Positions 58,291 through 64,000 of a stretch of 64,000 nucleotides of DNA are shown one piece after another (positions within the stretch are counted from its first letter, which is position 1; the number at the start of each line of letters is the position of its first letter). The notes under the pieces were generated by a model. The model had not been told where the DNA came from. It worked only from the letters and a program-made list of their open reading frames with translations, and did no database searches. The position numbers were made by a program, and so were the translations under genes. This DNA comes from Rattus norvegicus (taxonomy: Eukaryota; Chordata; Mammalia; Rodentia; Muridae). Location of the stretch: positions 113,100,688 to 113,164,687 of the forward strand of contig NC_086025.1 of NCBI RefSeq assembly GCF_036323735.1, in the 5' to 3' direction.

Positions 58291-61200
58291 CTGTCACAGG
58301 AAAAGAAGGATTTTAAAACTCAGTGGAGAGCCCCAGTAAGTTTGGGTGGTTTCAGGGCTGAAAAGATTGCCACTGCATGGGGACAGGTATCTCAGGCCAC
58401 CCCTTAGCTCTAACTCAGTCTCACAGAGTAAGCCACTCCCAGCCAGGGGTCCACTCAGTGTCAGCCATCCCTGGCCTTGGTTGGAGTCTACTCTGTACTG
58501 GCCTCAAGCTTTCCTTGTTTAGTCAGCACCATGCTGCCTGGCAGGCCCGGGGCCCAGCAGTGTAAGGACCGGGGTAAGGTGAAGTGGTGAAGGCGGCACA
58601 CACCTCCTGATTCCAGGGCATAATCCACCATTCCAATACGGTCCTCACTGTAGCGCTGCAGGGCCTGCTTGACGATCCGGTGCACTTGCTAAAACATGCC
58701 CCAGGCAGACAGGGATGTGAATGGGGCAGAAGAGGTACTGCACGCATACCCATGGACTGGCCCTGCAGCAGCGGCTCCCAAGCAGGGTTTGAACCCTTCC
58801 ACCCACCACACTGGGCCCAGAATATACACTGAACCTCCAGCCAGGAGGGTCTACCATGTCCTAATACACATGCAGAGCTGGCAGTGTAAGACTGACCAGG
58901 TCTACAGCTTCCCGGGGAGAAAGCAAGTCTGTTGAGAGTCACTCCTTACCTCCTCTGTCACCCCAACTATGCCTTCTTTCTGCAGTGTCTGTCCCAGAGA
59001 AGCTGCGGCCTCCCTGGCTGACTTGCCCTGCATTTCAGCCATATTGGCAAGAATCTTGTTCTCCAGCTCCTGCAGCTGAGCATGCATCTCGTCTCTCTGC
59101 AGGAGCCCGCTGCGGGCGCCCCTATCTCGAAGAAGGAACTGACTGATCCAGTCAGGGAACTGGGATTCCACCTACAGACAAAGGCAGTGTCACTCAGAAC
59201 CTTGCAAGAATGTCAGGGGCTGCTATGACAGGGTGGGTGAGCTGTCACTGGAGGAGGAAGCAGAGCTGGAAGAGATGTTAGAAGTTAGGAACTACTCTCT
59301 CCAGGGAAGTGACCTGGATGGGAAAGCATTTCCCCTAGAGCCCAGGACTGCATCAGGTCAGCTATGCTTATGCCTCTAGAACAGGCCAAAGCCACTGCTC
59401 CAGCTGACACACCCCCTCCCAGGTGGGTGGTCTCAGAGGGGAGGGGGATTAGTAGGGCTCTGGTACTTCCCACTCACATCAGCCCTGGCAGCCTGGATCT
59501 TCTGAGGCAGCAGGCCCACTTCATCTGCCACCGAGTTCTGCTTCAGAGTTAGGGCAGCCAGCTCCTGCCTCAGACCGGCCAGTTGGGCTTCCAGCCGCTC
59601 CAGCTCCTTCACAGAGCTCTCCTGGAAAGCCTCCTGGGTCATGCTATTTCCAGATGGAGGGAAGCAAGGTAAGGCCATGCTGAGGAAGGAGGAGGAACCC
59701 CTGACTGACTCCTGTCATAATGTGTAAGCCCATCACTGTGTGAAGGAGCAGGGCTGCCCTTGGAGTCTGGCAGAAAAACACAGCCCAGGAGCTCGGGCTT
59801 ACCTGTCTCAGCTAATTCTAGCCTGATTCTCCCTAGGCTTGGAGAGCCTCCCAGGCCTTCAAGACTTGCTCACAGGAGCAGAAGGCAGACAGAAAAGACC
59901 AGCCCACAAAGTCCAGTTTCACTGCCATACCTGTCCCTGCCACCCCCAGGCCTTACCAACCCGCCTTGTACTTCAGAGGCCATAGGCAGGGTCCTAAGCT
60001 AAGTCTCGGCCAACCAGGCAGAACCCTAATGGGGTGGCAGAGCAGGCCTTGGCCAGATGGCTGCCATTACCTTCGCCATTCTGTCTTCAGCTGCTGGACA
60101 CGGGCCTCAGACTCCTGGGAGCAGGAAGAAGGAGCAAGGACAAGACATGAGTTCAGAGACATCTGGGGGCCTGTTCTATAAGGGAGTGTTTGCTTAACCA
60201 CGTCCCTGAAAGTGTCTCCCAGCCCTCTCAGCAAAGATCAGAGCAGGTGAAGTCCTGTGAGTCTCAGCCGCATCAGACTCATTCCCACCTGGGTTAGTTT
60301 ATGTTCACTAAGCACAAACACCCTGCACAAATACCATCCTGCCCCGTGCACGTCCCCAGGGTCGCTGTGGAGCATCTGTGGCAAGTTCAGGCCCTAGACT
60401 ACCCGCTTACAGGCTTCCACTCAGCATCCCAGCTGTATCCATGGAGAACCAAGGACCCATGTAGGGCTGGGTGGGGTCGTGGTGCACTAGCCTAGCCCAC
60501 TGACCTGAGAGGCCTGGACGATCTTCTTGAATAGGTCTTCCGAGTCCTGGTGATGCTCTGCCCTCAGGGTAGCCAGCTCTTCCTACCAGATATGAGGGTT
60601 GTTTTGTTTTATTTTGGTAGTTTTTTTTCTTGTTTTCTATTGAGGCAATGTCTCTCTATGTGGTTCTGACTGTCCCAGAACTCCCTCGACAGACCAGACT
60701 GACCTCCAACTCAGATCTACCTGCCTCTGCCTCCTGAGTGCTAGGATTAAAGGTGTGCACCACCACACCCACTGAGAGGGTTTGCTAGCTGCCCTGGGAG
60801 GAACACTTGTGATTAGATATGGTCTAACTGAGTTCCTACTAGCGTTTCTTTAACTCCCGAGTTTCAGCTCGTGGCCTTATGCCACAAGGCTCTAGAATAC
60901 AAGGAGTACCACCTGTGCCTAGCACTTCACTTGTGTCAGGCACTGTGCTGGGGACTCCCACCATGGAAGATGGGTCATTTTAATCTTGACAGGGTACCTG
61001 GCTATGGGGCCTCTTACACCCCACATGGGACTGCCAGAGTTTTCTATGGCCTCTCCTCTATGAAATGTGCAGTCCCACCCCCAGGCAACGATGGTTCCCC
61101 CACCTGGATACGAGCCACTGTGTCCCTGCGCAAGTCCTCCTTCAGGGCAGCTTCCCGGCGGCTCACCAACCCTTCTAGGAGAGACAGGGCATCTTCATGG

Positions 61201-61358
61201 CTCAGGCTACTGCCTCCTCCATGGCCAGCAGCCCCCTGCCGCAGCTCCAAGCGCTCCAGCCGTATGGCCTCCTTCTGCCAGTTGGAGGAAAACTCAGCAG
61301 CAAGGGCTTCCAGGCGCCGCTCCAGAGAGTGAACCCGGGAGAGAATGCGCTGCTCAGC
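56443..61358 (-). CDS. Sun2: Sun2, SUN domain-containing protein 2, last ten coding exons; 5' part outside window
   Basis: SUN2 is an inner nuclear membrane protein. Its luminal trimer binds KASH-domain nesprins to form the LINC complex that couples nucleus and cytoskeleton. Ten exons on the minus strand: 61358-61104, 60582-60505, 60114-60071, 59643-59478, 59171-58950, 58688-58604, 58290-58175, 58083-57916, 57634-57542, 56556-56443 (TAG 56445-56443). Phases close to 446 residues, leaving roughly the N-terminal 270-290 residues (nucleoplasmic part and membrane segment) off the right edge. The first five exons encode the luminal coiled coils (RVHSLERRLEALAAEF, ELERLEAQLAGLRQELAAL). The rest encodes the SUN domain. 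Counted from the C terminus, the cysteines matching human Cys563 (TRCSETYETK), Cys601 (PGNCWAF) and Cys705 (YTCIYRF) are present, as is the KASH lid. The protein ends HGEPAH. Confidence 0.97.
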
Positions 61359-64000
61359 CTAGTGGGGTCAGAAGGAAAGAGCAGAGGTGAGGCCCAGGGG
61401 AGCAAAGCTACCAGAAGGCTTCCTGAGTGCGGCCACTGAAACAGCCGAAAGAAATAAGTTCCAGGACTCCTGACTGCATAGTTGCGACACGGCAGCTGGG
61501 CATAGTGGCACAGGCCTTTAACGCCAGCACTTTCGGGGCAGAGCAAGTGGATCTTTGTGAGTTCTAGGCCTGCCTGTTCTACAGAGTGAGTTTCAGGACA
61601 GCCAGTGCTAATGAAACTCTGTCTAGGGAAAAACAAATGGCAAAAAGCAGCATTTGGCAGGAGAGACTGGGCATGCACTACAGGAGGGCCATCAGCATGT
61701 TGTCACCATCAGATCCCACTGTGGAAGGAAAGGTGGCTGGGAGAGGGAGTCTGAGCACAGGGACTGGCCAGGAAAATTCTGTGAATTTATAGGATGGTCA
61801 CAGGCACAGCTAAGCAGCCCCACCTCATGAGCTGTATAAGTACAGGGAGGCAGCTTTTGGCTTTCAAGTGCTTTTGCTCTTCCATAGATAATGAGTCCCA
61901 AAGAGGCAATGGTTTGAAAACTTGCATTTTCCTCCTTTAAATGAATGTGCTAGAGAAGATGTAGTAACAGCCATTCAGGCCCAAGCATGGCACCTGATAG
62001 TGTCATTCACATGAGGACTATTGTTGGCCAAACAACAAAACCTTTGCCAAGGGAAATTACAAAACACAATCTACCATTAAAGGGCAAAGGGCTTTGGGGC
62101 AGAGGTTTTAGACATTCTGTTTTAACCATGCTTGCACAACTCCAAAGGCAGCAAGCACAGAATCCTGTTCCCAGCCTGCCCTGCGCTGCCCCTGCCATCA
62201 CCCCTCCCAAGCCACTGTCTTCACTGAGTCTTCCCACGAGCAGATCCTGGCTGTGCTCTGCTGGCCTTGCTTCCCCTTGTCACATGAAAGGTGGCCCAAG
62301 ACCGAATTGTCCCTCATCTCTTCAAAAGTCAATTTTAAAAGGAAACTACAGGCGATAGAATATGCCATCATTTTAAGAAATAAGATCATACTGTGCTGGG
62401 ACATATTTAAAATGTGCAAGCTTAATTTAGCTGATACAGGCAGAGTTCACTAATGACTAAGAGTTAGGAGCTGGGAGGAAGGGGCTGTATGTTTTGTTGA
62501 CAAAGGATCTCACTCAGTCCAGACTGTCCTGTAGTTTACTATGTAGCCCAGGCTGACTGCAAAGACATGTGATTCTCCTGCCTTAGCCTCCAAGCTCCCA
62601 CGTGCCAGGACTACAGGTGTGAGCCACCATGCCCTGGTAAGACCAAGAGGTTTGTGTGTGTGCCATGTTCTTGTGTTGTGTAAGCATGTGTGTACAGAGA
62701 ACATCCTGTGTACTGTGTGGATGCACCGCCTGTCAATTCAAAAGCCTACAGCCTATGGCTTAGGCAGGAAATAGAAAGTGGGATATCTGGAAGGCAGAAA
62801 GAATTCTGGAATAGGCAGGTGCAGGAGATTGGGCCAGGGAAGATGTGAGGACACAAGCACAGGTTACCAGCCACATGGCAGAATGTAGGTTAAAATAATT
62901 GGATTACTCTAATTATGATCTAGTAAGAGCAGACCCTAGCTATATGGCCAAGGTATTTGTAAATATATTTTGAGTCTGAGTCTCATTTCTAGGAGCATGG
63001 GACTGGAGGAAGAACCAGATCTTAACTTCAACATGTGTGTGCACGCATACATGTATGTATGCACATGTATGTCCAGGTGCACCTGCTTGTGCATGCACAA
63101 GGGGAGGCCAGAGGTTGACATTACATGTCTCCCTCCATGGCTCTCCACCTTATTTTTTGAGTCAAGCCTTTTCACTGGACCTGGAGCTCAGCACTTTGGC
63201 TAGACTGACTAGACAGCAAGCCCTGGAGATCACCTGACTCCACCCCACCACCCAGCACCAGTGTTACAGGCCTATGCTAGTCAGTACTGGTGATATGAAC
63301 TCAACTGCATTGAACTAGCACCGCAGCCTGGGGACAGAGTTTCAGGTGAACTGTATTTCTATTCCATTCTGGTTATATGTCCATGTCACCCTCAACTGTG
63401 CAGGCCCCTGAAGAGCACACCCTAGACCCACCCTAATCTAAGACACTGACTGCTGTGTCTCACGCCCATGCCTGCAGCCTCTGCAGAGTGACCTAGCAGA
63501 CTGCCTGCTTGAGGTGCCTCCCTCTCTTTGCCTCCCCTTCCTATAATCTGCTCTGGTCCTGCTACTTGCTGCCCCAGGTCTCAATTCATCTGGGTTGTCT
63601 CTAGAACACAGTTGAATGGCTCTGGGAGAAGCCCGGGCTAGTTTGGCAGGTGAACAAAGAACAGGCAGGGGCAGTTGTCCCTGTGAGGGCCTGGGCCACC
63701 CACCCCACTACACAACTAGCACAGACTGTCCTGGCATAGCCCAGAAGGACCCACTGGTCCCTTCAGACTCGCAGCTACTACATACTTGAAGTCTTAAGCC
63801 ACAGTGTAGATTGGGGGAGGGCTGGGAGGTACCTGGTCAGGATGTTACACACAGAAGCCTTGGCAATATGGAGAAATCGCATTGGAAAGCAACAAGACCG
63901 TTTGCCAGCCCCTTCCTTCTGCTTTCTGAGGATGTACATAACTTTTGGGTTGTTTAGTCCTGTTTAGAGGAAAGTTAGCTCCCCCTCGACCTCAAACGGC
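61359..64000 (-). other. Sun2: Presumed Sun2 intron, no exon identified
   Basis: The exon starting at 61358 has a proper acceptor (CTAG), so upstream coding exons must lie at higher coordinates. I could not find one with confidence in these 2.6 kb. A plus-strand B1 (about 61490-61640) and a minus-strand B1 (about 62490-62640) are present; most of the rest looks unique. Confidence 0.5.

Noticed and set aside
63400..64000. Possible further Sun2 exon at the right edge
   Set aside because: I found no minus-strand segment with matching splice sites, phase and recognisable Sun2 sequence, so none is claimed.

Overview
This is mammalian nuclear DNA from a rodent, most likely rat. The main evidence is about 17 young tRNA-Ala-derived ID SINEs, a family heavily amplified in rat but sparse in mouse. 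They sit among B1, B2 and B3 SINEs and long CA/GT microsatellites. All coding sequence is split into GT-AG exons, and the gene order matches the block syntenic to human 22q13.1: CBY1, TOMM22, JOSD1, GTPBP1, SUN2. Gene names come from my memory of the mammalian proteins. Exon coordinates were built by checking splice sites, codon phase and protein length by hand.

Layout. Cby1 (+) enters from the left edge with its last three coding exons (1027-2372). Tomm22 (+) is a complete compact four-exon gene (6632-7781). Josd1 (-) is complete in four coding exons (23743 down to 11916), with a 1.9-kb 3'UTR reaching about 10020 and a CpG-island promoter near 24.2-24.9 kb. Gtpbp1 (+) is complete in twelve exons (27998-51810, 669 codons), with its 3'UTR ending near 53185. 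Sun2 (-) contributes its last ten coding exons (61358 down to 56443, 446 residues) and its 3'UTR to about 55078; its 5' part lies beyond the right edge. Cby1 and Tomm22 are in tandem, Tomm22 and Josd1 converge, Josd1 and Gtpbp1 diverge across about 3.3 kb, and Gtpbp1 and Sun2 converge across 1.9 kb.

The genes do not form a pathway. Cby1 is a Wnt/cilium coiled-coil protein, Tomm22 a mitochondrial import receptor, Josd1 a Josephin deubiquitinase, Gtpbp1 a translational GTPase tied to mRNA turnover, and Sun2 a LINC-complex nuclear-envelope protein. The three complete genes have CpG-island promoters with recognisable ETS, CRE, E-box, E2F and YY1 motifs.

I found no sign of an undescribed system such as a defence, toxin or biosynthetic locus. 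The most interesting material is in the repeats: SINE composites that appear to have moved as single units (a B1-ID chimera and an ID-ID dimer, each inside one target-site duplication), hexamer arrays inside two B1 copies, a 559-bp LTR-like element splitting a B1, an E-box-rich LTR-like element, a 5S rRNA pseudogene, and an exact 43-bp tandem duplication just past Gtpbp1.
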